A stretch of 64,000 nt of DNA from positions 2,542,001 to 2,606,000 of the forward strand of contig NZ_CP063304.1 of NCBI RefSeq assembly GCF_015159595.1. Reading direction: 5' to 3'. Below, piece by piece: positions 52,996 to 62,614 of the stretch. The first letter of the stretch is position 1, and each line of letters begins with the position of its first letter. Made by a program: the position numbers and the translations under genes. Below the pieces are notes generated by a model. It was not told the DNA's origin and did not search any database. It saw only the letters and a program-made list of their open reading frames with translations. Source of the stretch: Blautia liquoris. Lineage in GTDB: Bacteria > Bacillota > Clostridia > Lachnospirales > Lachnospiraceae.

Positions 52996-53950
52996 TTTCA
53001 ACACCTCTTTCATATTTGTTTACACGCTCATCCAGCTCATCTGAGTGAATAAGACCTGTTTTCATAAACTCTATAGCTGTATCGTAATCTGGTATCCCGG
53101 CTCTTCCTCCAATTTTTGTACATTTTATCGCCGATACCGCACTTGCAAATCTTGTTGTCTCTTCCGCAGAGAACCCCTTTAACAATCCCACAACAAAAGC
53201 ACCATGGAAGACATCTCCGGCTCCTAACGTGTCCTCAACTTTAACTTTATATGCAGACACTTCAAAATACCCTTCTCTGCAAAATCCACAAGAACCTTTT
53301 TCTCCAAATGTAAAAACAACGATCTTAGGACCCCTGACATAGATGCTTTCCAGATTCTTTCTAAATTGATCCGGATTATCAAACAGTTCGCTATAAACAA
53401 ATTCTGAACCGACAAAGACATCAATCATCGGAATAAGGGCCGGTAAATCATCTGTATAAGAATCAGCATCTATCATGATCTTAATTCCTTCTTCTCTGGC
53501 CGCTTTCACAGCCATTACTGTTGTATCATTAATTGATGATATAAACAGATATCTTGTATCTTTTAAAATCTCTTTGTCAAACTCGATTGTGCTGAGATTC
53601 TTTGCAGTTCCTCTGCGATATAAGATACTTCGTCCCATCGTGTTTTTGTCACTGATTACTACTGAAAAACCAGTTGTCGCATCTTGTCGGACAAGCAATC
53701 TGCCTGTATGAATGCCGTGCTCTTTAAAATCCCTGATGCAAAGCTGTCCAAACAAATCATCTCCCACCGCACCACTAATCGAACATTTCGCGCCCAGTCT
53801 TGCTGCTGCGATAATTCCTGTTGAAACCTTGCCTCCTCCCTGCCAACTCAATCTGTTAACCGGCCCGGATGTATTAGGCAAGGGATATTCATCCAGATTG
53901 ACAGCCAGATCCCAACAAGGCATATCAATTCCCACAACATCAAATCCCAT
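52988..53950 (-). CDS. PfkB-family carbohydrate kinase
   Basis: This 320-residue ribokinase-type enzyme phosphorylates a sugar with ATP. It shows the N-terminal WQGGGKVSTGIIAAARLG (about residues 36-53) and the C-terminal PfkB signature VEDTLGAGDVFHGAF with catalytic Asp (about 250). It lies two bases after the MFS transporter gene and overlaps the isomerase-like gene, so it probably phosphorylates the imported sugar or its keto form before aldol cleavage. Confidence 0.93.
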   Translation of the reverse strand: MGFDVVGIDMPCWDLAVNLDEYPLPNTSGPVNRLSWQGGGKVSTGIIAAARLGAKCSISGAVGDDLFGQLCIRDFKEHGIHTGRLLVRQDATTGFSVVISDKNTMGRSILYRRGTAKNLSTIEFDKEILKDTRYLFISSINDTTVMAVKAAREEGIKIMIDADSYTDDLPALIPMIDVFVGSEFVYSELFDNPDQFRKNLESIYVRGPKIVVFTFGEKGSCGFCREGYFEVSAYKVKVEDTLGAGDVFHGAFVVGLLKGFSAEETTRFASAVSAIKCTKIGGRAGIPDYDTAIEFMKTGLIHSDELDERVNKYERGVENV

Positions 53951-53952
53951 AT

Positions 53953-55134
53953 CTACCCTCTCCTTTTTACAGAACCAACTTGAATAATTCTAAAATAAGT
54001 TAAAATAAATCCGCTCAATACGAACAAAATTATGGATACAAATAAGAATGCTTTTCTAAAGCCTATGTAGTCTACAGTTAATCCGCCTATGAATGACCCC
54101 AGAACAGCACCCATTCCCATCTGTACTGTGCCAAGAATTCCCTGCCCTTGCGAAAGTTTCCCCTCTCTTACATTCTTCCCAATATACAAAGCCGCGCAAT
54201 AATATGTAGTCATATAAGTTGTTCCCTGTAAAAGTTGTGCCAGAGCAGCTGAAAAAATGGATTCACCTGTAAAAATAAAGATTCTTATCGCAGTCATAAA
54301 ACATGAAAACAGTAAAACTGGTATTTCCCCGACTCTCTGCCTTATTTTATCAATAACCAGAAGAACCGGAACTTCACTCAATGCAGACAGACAATTCATG
54401 ATCCCAATTTCTCTTTGTGAATACCCTTGTTGAATCAGATATGGTCCCATAAATCCCGAGTAAAAGCTAAGTCCGATCTGGCATATCAAGACAGAAAACA
54501 AAACCAGATATATTTCATTCGAAAGGAAAATATTACTTATTGATATTATCTTGATTGGTTTTATCCTTTTTTTCGTCGATTTAATTTTGTTAAGCTTATC
54601 ATCTTTAGGAAGAAAAGAGATCAAAAGTAGTAAAAGAGCATAACTACAACTGCTGAGTGCAAACTGCATCTGCGGATACCTTTTCAAAATAATTCCCGCA
54701 AAAACTGCCATTGCTGCATAACCAAGGGTGCCTCCTAACCTCACCCATGAGAAACTGATCCCAAGAGAGCCCGTGAGACTGATAAGCAACGCATCACTTA
54801 AAGGAATTATGCTCAAAGTGAAAATATTCACCAAAACCGTAGCAAATATATAGCTCGCGAAACTATTTCCTATGTAATATGCGCACATTGCAAAACAGCT
54901 GCCGGCTACCGCCACGGAAAGTACAAGCTTTCGTTTTCCTCTGGAATCACTGAGTTTTCCCCAAAAAGGCTGCACGAAGATTGCTGTTATCGGGCCAATC
55001 ATTAATAATATTCCAATCCTTGTCGGCGAAATTCCTTTCGTGGAATAATACGAACTAATAAAGGGTGTATAAAAGACCCCACTGATATAGACAAAAGCAT
55101 TGATAAAGAACAAAAGAAGTCCTTGTTTTCTCAT
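53953..55134 (-). CDS. MFS transporter (sugar importer candidate)
   Basis: This 393-residue protein has twelve predicted membrane segments and the MFS loop motif WGKLSDSRGKRKLVLS (about residues 59-74). It resembles the MFS_1_like/LacY-type permeases of small sugars. It is the first gene of the kinase-isomerase-cupin-reductase-aldolase operon, which suggests that it imports that sugar. The gap to the response regulator gene upstream is 110 bp of AT-rich sequence, and no strong promoter stands out there. Confidence 0.88.
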   Translation of the reverse strand: MRKQGLLLFFINAFVYISGVFYTPFISSYYSTKGISPTRIGILLMIGPITAIFVQPFWGKLSDSRGKRKLVLSVAVAGSCFAMCAYYIGNSFASYIFATVLVNIFTLSIIPLSDALLISLTGSLGISFSWVRLGGTLGYAAMAVFAGIILKRYPQMQFALSSCSYALLLLLISFLPKDDKLNKIKSTKKRIKPIKIISISNIFLSNEIYLVLFSVLICQIGLSFYSGFMGPYLIQQGYSQREIGIMNCLSALSEVPVLLVIDKIRQRVGEIPVLLFSCFMTAIRIFIFTGESIFSAALAQLLQGTTYMTTYYCAALYIGKNVREGKLSQGQGILGTVQMGMGAVLGSFIGGLTVDYIGFRKAFLFVSIILFVLSGFILTYFRIIQVGSVKRRG

Positions 55135-55244
55135 ACTTTTAGAATCGCTCTCTTTCCCTCCCTGTAATTTGTTAGTCTAAGAATACCATCTTCTTTTAAT
55201 TTTTCTTATAACTTTTTTTACATATCAATATGATTATTTTTTCT

Positions 55245-56801
55245 TCATAGTTCTTTGGAAACAGACTCACGATATTGTTCAGGAGTCATCTTAAAGTTTT
55301 TTCTGAAAGTATGGATATAATGTGATACATCATTATATCCGACCTCCATGGCAACTTGTCCAATTTTTAAATGACGATTTTCCAGTAATACCTTTGATTT
55401 TTCCAGTCTATAATCGATCAGGTACTTTGAAAAAGTCTTTCCCGTTTTTTTGCTGAACAGACGGCTTAAATATGAATAATTCATAAAATACTTTGATTCA
55501 GCCAGCTCCCGCAAAGTTATATCTCGATAATAATTTCGATTGATATAATTGAGAATGTCCTCAATAATTCCACTGTTCATTTCTTTTGTCTTTCTGGATC
55601 CCTTACAGACATAAGTAACTGTTTCGTCAATCCATTTTTCAAGATCCAAGATCCGGTTAAACCCATATAAATCATATCGCCTTGAAAAACTCAATTTGCT
55701 GTCTCCATTACTTGCATCTGTCTCTATATCCATTCTGTTTTCAAAATCACTGATTATTTTTAATAGAGATATCACAACCTCATATAGATTTTGCACTGAT
55801 CCGCCTGAATCTATAATTTCGTCAAATGTATGATGGATATCTTTCATTACACTCATATGATCTCCGGTACAGAGTTCATCCATAATCCTAAATTCCCATT
55901 TTTTCTCTACAATATTCCTCTTTTCAGGCATACGATTGAATAGATATAACTTGTTCCATCCATCAATCAGCCGTTGATTAATGGAATAAATAGATTCCTT
56001 GTATGCCTTATACAAATCCCTGTTGTTCTGATAGATACGACTTAATCCAGCTGTCACATTGTGGCTGTGACAGACATACAAATAATTGATAAAATCACTA
56101 ATCTGCAAAGAAATCAGTTTCTGATCATCCCTCGCATCAATCAGAAAAAGAATATAGATATACTCATTATTAATTCTGCTGAAGAAACCTGTCATCCTGC
56201 AAGAATAGATTTTACTTTTTATCATTGCATCAAAATTTTCTATTTCTTTACGACACTCGGTCTGAAAAATCAAGACCTGAAATTCATCTGCTTTCCTTGT
56301 CAGGAATTCCGGTATAATCTGTTTTTGAAGATCTTCATTTTCCTCCAGCGTTTTCATCGTAATATACTGTTTATATACATCATCTTGAGCTTTAAGTTTT
56401 AATCTTGCACTGGCCTTTCTTTCATCTTCAATTTTCTCCGTTACTTTTTGTAAAGGGGAAATCAGATTGCTTTTAAATACCGGTTTTATAATATAATCCT
56501 TTACACTATATTTTATTGCTTCACGTGCATACTCAAATTTTTCATGTCCTGTGATCAAAATTACGTATACATTTGGAATGTTCGTATAAACATACCTTGC
56601 AAGGCCGAGTCCATCCATCCCAGCCATCTCAATATCAGAAAGGACAAGCTGTATATCATGATTTAATGTCAGAAAATCAATCGCATCTTCTGCACTTTCC
56701 ATCTCCTTACATACACGAACTTCCAGAGAGCTTTCATTAATAATTTTGGCAATGCTTTTTCTCGCATAAAATTCATCTTCAACCACAATAGCCTTAATCA
56801 T
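55245..56801 (-). CDS. YesN-type response regulator, full length
   Basis: This 518-residue regulator has a receiver domain (EDEFYARKS; phosphoacceptor Asp in LVLSDIEMAGMDG, about residue 55), a long middle region (about 130-400) and a C-terminal AraC helix-turn-helix pair (RDITLRELAESKYFMNYSYLSRLFSKK; LKIGQVAMEVGYNDVSHYIHTFRKN). It overlaps the kinase gene by 4 bp. It is about twice the length of the other YesN protein in this window and has the usual family length. It probably regulates the adjacent ABC transporter operon and perhaps the MFS operon. Confidence 0.94.
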   Translation of the reverse strand: MIKAIVVEDEFYARKSIAKIINESSLEVRVCKEMESAEDAIDFLTLNHDIQLVLSDIEMAGMDGLGLARYVYTNIPNVYVILITGHEKFEYAREAIKYSVKDYIIKPVFKSNLISPLQKVTEKIEDERKASARLKLKAQDDVYKQYITMKTLEENEDLQKQIIPEFLTRKADEFQVLIFQTECRKEIENFDAMIKSKIYSCRMTGFFSRINNEYIYILFLIDARDDQKLISLQISDFINYLYVCHSHNVTAGLSRIYQNNRDLYKAYKESIYSINQRLIDGWNKLYLFNRMPEKRNIVEKKWEFRIMDELCTGDHMSVMKDIHHTFDEIIDSGGSVQNLYEVVISLLKIISDFENRMDIETDASNGDSKLSFSRRYDLYGFNRILDLEKWIDETVTYVCKGSRKTKEMNSGIIEDILNYINRNYYRDITLRELAESKYFMNYSYLSRLFSKKTGKTFSKYLIDYRLEKSKVLLENRHLKIGQVAMEVGYNDVSHYIHTFRKNFKMTPEQYRESVSKEL

Positions 56802-58618
56802 CTAATCACCTTTCCTTCTTCGAAACCCAGACATTTCAATCTGATTTCCACATTCGTCCCTGAACTTACAACACTTCTCACTCTTATAAAGCACTCATTG
56901 CCATAATAGTTTTTTATTCTGGCATTAACATTCTTAAGTCCTATACTTTTTGACCATTCTTCTTCATCCAGTACCGTCTGGCTGTCAGTCTCATTCTGAA
57001 GAATATGATTGATTTCAGTTAATTGATTATTTTCAATTCCTTTTCCATCATCCTGCAGATTTATAATCAGATACTGATCACGACGTTTTGCTGATATTCG
57101 AACATGTATCTGTTCTTTTCCGCCTTTTGAATACGCATGCTTGAACACATTTTCAAGTAAGGGCTGTAATATAAATTTGATGATTCTTTCGTTCATAAGA
57201 CTTTCGGGAACATCATACTGTACCTCGATATTGTCACGAAATCGAACCTTCTGTATTTTTATGTAGGCATCCACGATATTAATTTCATCTTTCAACTTTA
57301 CGAACTTTGTTCCCCGCACATTATATCGCATGATCATGGACAAATTTTGTGTCACTTCCACAACATCCGGAACATTTTCCAGCTCCGCAATAGATCCAAT
57401 TACATTCAAAGTATTAAATAAAAAATGAGGATTTATCTGATAACGCAGTGCAATCGCCTGTGTAGTTCTTTGATTCTTCTCATATATGATTTCTTTTTCA
57501 ATGTAATTGTTTATTTGACGGACGAGATTGTTATAGCTTATCATGACACTATGAACACTCTTGCTGGTCCTCATTCCTTCATAATTGACAATCTGCAAAG
57601 ATTCCGGAGAAGTGTAATTACTGATCTTTCTTTCAAAATAAGTCAGAGGTCTTGTCACCATTACGTTCGTCCACAGAAAAAACACTAAGATAGTAATTAA
57701 AACACCTATCATCAAAAATACATTAACCTGATTTGATTTATTAAGAGTGCTTAACATCTGTCTTTCGGATTCAAACTGCACAATCGTAAGTCCTGTTATC
57801 ATATTATATTTTTTTATAACATAACCTTTTTCACCATTGATCATTGTTTTTGTCGTGCCATAAGGATATTTTTTATTCATCACTTTCCTGGATAGTTCGC
57901 TTACAGGGTTTCTGGCTGTCGACTCAGGTGATTCGCCTTCATCAATCTTAATAACAGGCCTGTCTCCATAAAAAAGAATATAGCATCCATCTTGTCCTTT
58001 GATACTGTCCTTCACAACCTTTTCCAAAGCATTATAATCTATATCAACACAGATCACTGCCAATTCACTGTTAAGATAAGCATAAATAGGATGTATAGCT
58101 GTAAATACTTTGCCTGCAGCAAGATTACTGCATCTTTCATAAGGCTGCGTGTAATAGGTTCCCGTAAAACCATTCCTGATATTTGCTGATTTCTCTTCCT
58201 GAACAAAATCGAGATATTTCTCAAATACAGATGCCTGATTACTATATACATTTCCTTTTTCCGTAATAATAGCAGCCTGGGCAACTACTGAATATAACCC
58301 AACAATATGTTTCAGGGCATTATCCATATACATTGTTTCCTCAAACTTGGTTTTCTTATCGTCCATAACCTGATCCGTGAGTAAGATTTTACGTGCAGTA
58401 AAGTCAAAGTAATGTATCTGATTAAGAGTTTCCATACATCCTAAGGAGTTGTTAAGGGATGCTTCAACGCTGTCACTGGAATTTTCCATCCTATTAACTT
58501 CGCTTTGAATGATATCTTCTCGTTTCGAAAAATATGAAGAAATAATGACCGCAAATCCTATAAACAGAACAATTATTATCCACATAAAGATTTTACTTTC
58601 TTTATAATCCTTCTTCAT
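56798..58618 (-). CDS. YesM-family sensor histidine kinase
   Basis: This 606-residue kinase has membrane segments at about residues 10-30 and 293-313 enclosing an extracellular Cache-like sensor (GFTGTYYTQPYERC, VICVDIDYNALEKVV). A HAMP-type linker, the phosphoacceptor region ALRYQINPHFLFNTLNVIG and an ATPase domain with DDGKGIE follow. GGAGG six bases before the ATG at 58618 decides the start. It is separated from the upstream ABC operon by a strong terminator, so its expression depends on read-through or a promoter inside the permease gene. Confidence 0.94.
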   Translation of the reverse strand: MKKDYKESKIFMWIIIVLFIGFAVIISSYFSKREDIIQSEVNRMENSSDSVEASLNNSLGCMETLNQIHYFDFTARKILLTDQVMDDKKTKFEETMYMDNALKHIVGLYSVVAQAAIITEKGNVYSNQASVFEKYLDFVQEEKSANIRNGFTGTYYTQPYERCSNLAAGKVFTAIHPIYAYLNSELAVICVDIDYNALEKVVKDSIKGQDGCYILFYGDRPVIKIDEGESPESTARNPVSELSRKVMNKKYPYGTTKTMINGEKGYVIKKYNMITGLTIVQFESERQMLSTLNKSNQVNVFLMIGVLITILVFFLWTNVMVTRPLTYFERKISNYTSPESLQIVNYEGMRTSKSVHSVMISYNNLVRQINNYIEKEIIYEKNQRTTQAIALRYQINPHFLFNTLNVIGSIAELENVPDVVEVTQNLSMIMRYNVRGTKFVKLKDEINIVDAYIKIQKVRFRDNIEVQYDVPESLMNERIIKFILQPLLENVFKHAYSKGGKEQIHVRISAKRRDQYLIINLQDDGKGIENNQLTEINHILQNETDSQTVLDEEEWSKSIGLKNVNARIKNYYGNECFIRVRSVVSSGTNVEIRLKCLGFEEGKVIR

Positions 58619-58654
58619 AAAAAGCCTCCAATTCATACCGAATATCAAAAAAAC

Positions 58655-58681
58655 CTATAGGGACGCATAGCGTCCCTATAG
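58655..58681 (-). terminator. Terminator between the ABC operon and the kinase gene
   Basis: A perfect 12-bp stem (CTATAGGGACGC at 58655-58666 with 58670-58681) and a 3-nt loop are followed on the minus strand by G and a run of seven T residues. It lies 16 bp past the permease stop codon. Confidence 0.9.
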
Positions 58682-58696
58682 ATATTTATTGAATTG

Positions 58697-59548
58697 TTAT
58701 GATTTCACCGCACCTTGTGTCAAGCCGGATATAATATGCTTTTGCGCACATGCATAGACAACCAATACAGGAACCATAGAAAGCAGAAACGATGCGAAAG
58801 CAAGGTTGTAATCATTGGAATATTGCCCGGTAAAATTATACTGGAACAATGGGAGGGTAAACATTTCAGGTGACTGATTTAATAAAAGAAGCGGCATCTG
58901 AAAGTCATTCCAAATCCAAAGAACATTCAAAACCAAAATCGTTGCAAGCATTGGTTTGATAAGCGGCAGCACTACTTTAAGATATCCTGTAAAGGTGGTG
59001 CATCCATCAATATAGGCAGCTTCCTCCAGATCTCTCGGGACTGATTTCACATAATTTACCATAAGATAAACCCCCTGAGAGGACGCCAGTGTCACATGCA
59101 TGATGATCAGTCCTGTTATGCTGCATAAATTCATTCTTCCCAGATACATGACCAAAGGTACCATGATCACCTGAAACGGGACGAAGATTCCTATCAGCAA
59201 CGTGTAATAGATGATTGAGTAATACTTGCTTTGTTCCATATTTCGTGCTATTGCATAGCCACACATTGGAATAATGATTATAATCAGTAGTACCGATGTT
59301 ACGGTAACTTTAATTGAATTAGCAAAAGACGACGCTGCATTTCCTCTTTCAAAAACACCTTTAAAATTTCCAAGGTAAAATCCAGTCGGCAATGAGAAGA
59401 AGTTTTCCGCCGACTGTGTCGGTGTTTTAAAAGCAGTGATCACTGTTAAGAATAATGGATATAAAATCACCAGCAATCCGACAAACAGAAAAATATAACA
59501 AACTGCCTTTATTGCAATATTACTCTTACTTTTGTTCATATCACTCAC
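58697..59548 (-). CDS. Sugar ABC transporter permease (MalG-type)
   Basis: This 283-residue permease has six membrane segments and the EAA loop EEAAYIDGCTTFTGYLKVVLP (about residues 188-208). The C-terminal QKHIISGLTQGAVKS is typical of MalG-type subunits. It overlaps the partner permease by 8 bp. It is the last gene before the terminator. No ATPase gene accompanies it in the window. Confidence 0.94.
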   Translation of the reverse strand: MSDMNKSKSNIAIKAVCYIFLFVGLLVILYPLFLTVITAFKTPTQSAENFFSLPTGFYLGNFKGVFERGNAASSFANSIKVTVTSVLLIIIIIPMCGYAIARNMEQSKYYSIIYYTLLIGIFVPFQVIMVPLVMYLGRMNLCSITGLIIMHVTLASSQGVYLMVNYVKSVPRDLEEAAYIDGCTTFTGYLKVVLPLIKPMLATILVLNVLWIWNDFQMPLLLLNQSPEMFTLPLFQYNFTGQYSNDYNLAFASFLLSMVPVLVVYACAQKHIISGLTQGAVKS

Positions 59549-60446
59549 CTACCTGACTCTTACCAGATGCTTTTAACGATAGTGCTGCTACTATTGCTAC
59601 TATGACAAAAAGTACCATTGATTCCGCAATAGACCTAGAAAACTTCCCCTCGGCTACAGCATGTCTGTAAATCAACAATCCAACTGCTTCTGTGGCCTGT
59701 GCCGGACCCCCATTCGTCATAACCTTAATGTAATCAAAGATCGTAAGACCTGCTTTTGTCTGTGTTATGACTACTATATTGATAGTGGGCAGCAAATAAG
59801 GCATTGTTATATGACAGAATCGTGCCCATCTTCCTGCTCCATCCATTGTTGCTGCCTCTTGGAGGTCCTTCGGTATACTTTGTAATCCTGCCAGAAAAAG
59901 TACCATCGGCTGAGCACACCCCTGCCAGAGATTGACTATAAGAATTCCAACAACAGCCAGCTTTGGATTTGCCAAAATACTGCTGGATAAAGATTTGTTT
60001 CCAATGGATGCTCCAAATTGTGGAATTGCCCTCAAAAACAATTCATTCCATATAAGTCCCACCGTAATCATACTTAATACTGCCGGGACAAAATACACAG
60101 ATCTGAAAAACGTTGAAAACCTTTTGACACTGTTTAGAGCAAGAGCACATATCAACGCAACTAGAGTCACACCAATCACGATAGCAACTGTGTACTTAAT
60201 ATTAAACAATAAAGCTTTTCTGAATCTACTATCAGATAATACCGCCAAATAGTTCTTGATTCCAACCATATTATAACTTTTAGAAATACCATTCCAGTCA
60301 GTAAAACTATAAAACAAGCCGATAAACATCGTGACCAGAAAAAATACTATATATAATACCATCATGGGCAAAGTGAAAAGGAACATGGTTCTTTTTCTTT
60401 CTTTGTTGCCTCCATGACTACCACTAAAACCTTTTGTTCTTTTCAT
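59541..60446 (-). CDS. Sugar ABC transporter permease (MalF-type)
   Basis: This 301-residue permease has a basic N-terminus, a first membrane segment near residues 20-42 and the EAA loop LQEAATMDGAGRWARFCHITMP (about 195-215). It follows the binding lipoprotein by 22 bp. It forms the channel with the MalG-type subunit. Confidence 0.94.
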   Translation of the reverse strand: MKRTKGFSGSHGGNKERKRTMFLFTLPMMVLYIVFFLVTMFIGLFYSFTDWNGISKSYNMVGIKNYLAVLSDSRFRKALLFNIKYTVAIVIGVTLVALICALALNSVKRFSTFFRSVYFVPAVLSMITVGLIWNELFLRAIPQFGASIGNKSLSSSILANPKLAVVGILIVNLWQGCAQPMVLFLAGLQSIPKDLQEAATMDGAGRWARFCHITMPYLLPTINIVVITQTKAGLTIFDYIKVMTNGGPAQATEAVGLLIYRHAVAEGKFSRSIAESMVLFVIVAIVAALSLKASGKSQVGE

Positions 60447-60468
60447 TTTACCCCACCAGCTCCCCTGT

Positions 60469-61764
60469 TTACTCGCTTAAAGAATCCTGATAGTCAGCAG
60501 ATAATTCTTTCAAAAAATCATCAATATTTCCACCCAATAATACTCCCTGCAGCTTACTTCGCTTTGTATCCTCGAATCCAGTCGGCGTAGGAAATCCATC
60601 CGATTCAGATCCATGTTCATCCACGTAATCGAAGAATTCTTTAAATTGTGGGACGTCATAACTGATATCTTTCACACAGGATGGGCTCTTGTCATTATCT
60701 GTATAAATCTGAGCTCCCTCCTTACTGGCACAAAACGCAAGAAATTTATCGATTGCATCCATTTTCTTCGGATCATCTTTTACCTTGGCATTGACACAAA
60801 GCCCCGTATCCGGGGTTACGATTGCTTTCATATCTCCTTTATCGTTTGGCATCATTACCATGGATACATTCAAATCCGGATTGCTGTTTAACAATGCAGG
60901 AAGCGCCCAGCTTCCCTGAGGAAACATCCATGCCTTTCCTGTCGCAAACTCATTAATCCCCTGTTCATATCCGAGTGCCAGAGAATCCTCACTGGCATAC
61001 TTCATAAGTTCTACCATCTTCTCCAGAGATTCTTTATACTCGGGAATTGTAGTGAAATCAGTCTCTTTTTTGTTCATCTTTTTAAATATATCAGTATGTT
61101 CGCCTAGATCTTTACTCTCAATATTTCCCCACAACTGGGAAATCACCCATGCTTCTTTGCCAGGAAGAACGAAGGCATTTTCTCCTTTATCTTTAATTTT
61201 TTTTGCAAGTTCGATCAGTTCCCCCCATGTTTTCGGCGGCTCATATCCTGCCTCCTTAAATTTATCGACATTGTAATATAGGCCCATAAAATTCAGGTTA
61301 TAAGGCATCATGAATATCCCTTTGTCTGTTTTTACTGAATCAATATACTGAGAATCTATGTTTTCTAAATACTCTTTATCTGAGAGATCCAGTAAAAGTC
61401 CCTCTTCGGAAAACTGAATAAACTGTGCGTTTGTCGGCCAATGATTCATCAAATCCGGTAAATTATCACTGCTGGCTCTTGTCATCAAAACTTGATCAGA
61501 GTCTGGGACAAGATTTTGGTTGATTTTAATTCCAGGATTTTTACTCTCAAAGGCTTTGATTACTTTATCGTAAGTTTCTCCTGCCTCACGTTTGCCTTGA
61601 ACAAACTCTATTTCAATCGTTCCTTTTTTACTACTTTCTCCACTTGCAGATATATCTGCCTTTGATGATCCCTTATCCTCATTTGATTTATCTCCGCAGC
61701 CACCCGCTGTAACAAACATCGCTGCGGCACATAAGCATGTAGCAATTTTCATATATCTCTTCAT
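60469..61764 (-). CDS. Extracellular sugar-binding lipoprotein (family 1)
   Basis: This 431-residue lipoprotein has a signal peptide with lipobox TAGGC (cysteine at about 23), a charged linker and a standard family-1 fold (GTIEIEFVQGKREAGETYDKVI; LYYNVDKFKEAGYEPPKTWGEL). It delivers a sugar to the two permeases downstream. It is shorter than the LplA-type proteins at the left of the window, which suggests a smaller ligand. Confidence 0.94.
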   Translation of the reverse strand: MKRYMKIATCLCAAAMFVTAGGCGDKSNEDKGSSKADISASGESSKKGTIEIEFVQGKREAGETYDKVIKAFESKNPGIKINQNLVPDSDQVLMTRASSDNLPDLMNHWPTNAQFIQFSEEGLLLDLSDKEYLENIDSQYIDSVKTDKGIFMMPYNLNFMGLYYNVDKFKEAGYEPPKTWGELIELAKKIKDKGENAFVLPGKEAWVISQLWGNIESKDLGEHTDIFKKMNKKETDFTTIPEYKESLEKMVELMKYASEDSLALGYEQGINEFATGKAWMFPQGSWALPALLNSNPDLNVSMVMMPNDKGDMKAIVTPDTGLCVNAKVKDDPKKMDAIDKFLAFCASKEGAQIYTDNDKSPSCVKDISYDVPQFKEFFDYVDEHGSESDGFPTPTGFEDTKRSKLQGVLLGGNIDDFLKELSADYQDSLSE

Positions 61765-61787
61765 GACTAGTCCTCCTCGTTCTCCGG

Positions 61788-62588
61788 CTACTTCTGAAAG
61801 GCCGGATGATCTTTTGCATCCAGAAGCAAAAAGTCGTGATCTTCCAGTTCATATGTTTCAAGTGCCGGGGTATTCGGACCGCCGCGGTCAATCTTGCATG
61901 CACGTTTTATAGGACATGCCCATTTTACGGCATTTGTAATAATCTTTTGGATTTCAGGCTGATAATAAATTGGGAAGGTCTCATGTCCATCCTGCAGATA
62001 AAAGATTTTGCCCTCGCCTCTGTGCCAGGTACATCCACTTCTGAAAACTTCTCCGCCCTGGTACCATGATAAAAAGATAAGTTCATCAGGATTTGGTATG
62101 CCAAAGGGCTCACCATATGTCTCATCATGAGGTACGACGAAAGTCTCGCCAATTCCCTGTGTAATGGGATGATTTGGAGCCAAATTCCAAAGTCTCACTT
62201 TTTCTCCCGCTTCGCGCCAGCGAACCCAGTAGGTTTCTGTGCCCAATAACTTTTGGAAAAGTTTTGAAGCGTGAGCTGAATGAAGAGCTATCAGACCCAT
62301 TCCCTCCAACACCCGTTTTGCACAGCGATCTACCACTTCATCACTAACATCCGGATGCTTTGCATGTCCCCACCATATCAACACATCCGTATCATCCATA
62401 ACTTCCTGAGTCATAATTTCTTCATGATCTTCTAAAGTTGCAATTCTGAGTGTTCCAATATCGCTGTCCTTTTCCAGAAAACTTCTCAGTGCCCCATGAA
62501 TACTTTCAGGATATACTGTTTTCAGCTGTGGTATTGTACTCTCGTGAAAGTTTTCATTGTATATTGTCACATTAATCTTTCTATCCAT
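61788..62588 (-). CDS. ThuA-like protein
   Basis: This 266-residue protein matches the ThuA family (class I glutaminase-like fold): VTIYNENFHE, DVLIWWGHAKHPDVSD, LIALHSAHASKLFQKLLGT, WNLAPNHPITQGIGE and YLQDGHETFPIYYQPEIQKIITNAVKWA. ThuA works with the Gfo/Idh-type ThuB in trehalose, maltitol and related disaccharide use, probably through 3-keto intermediates. It lies between a sugar transporter and two Gfo/Idh genes, which fits that role. The catalytic residues of the family are not settled. Confidence 0.9.
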   Translation of the reverse strand: MDRKINVTIYNENFHESTIPQLKTVYPESIHGALRSFLEKDSDIGTLRIATLEDHEEIMTQEVMDDTDVLIWWGHAKHPDVSDEVVDRCAKRVLEGMGLIALHSAHASKLFQKLLGTETYWVRWREAGEKVRLWNLAPNHPITQGIGETFVVPHDETYGEPFGIPNPDELIFLSWYQGGEVFRSGCTWHRGEGKIFYLQDGHETFPIYYQPEIQKIITNAVKWACPIKRACKIDRGGPNTPALETYELEDHDFLLLDAKDHPAFQK

Positions 62589-62614
62589 AATATCATTCTC
62601 CTTTATTCTTTTCG

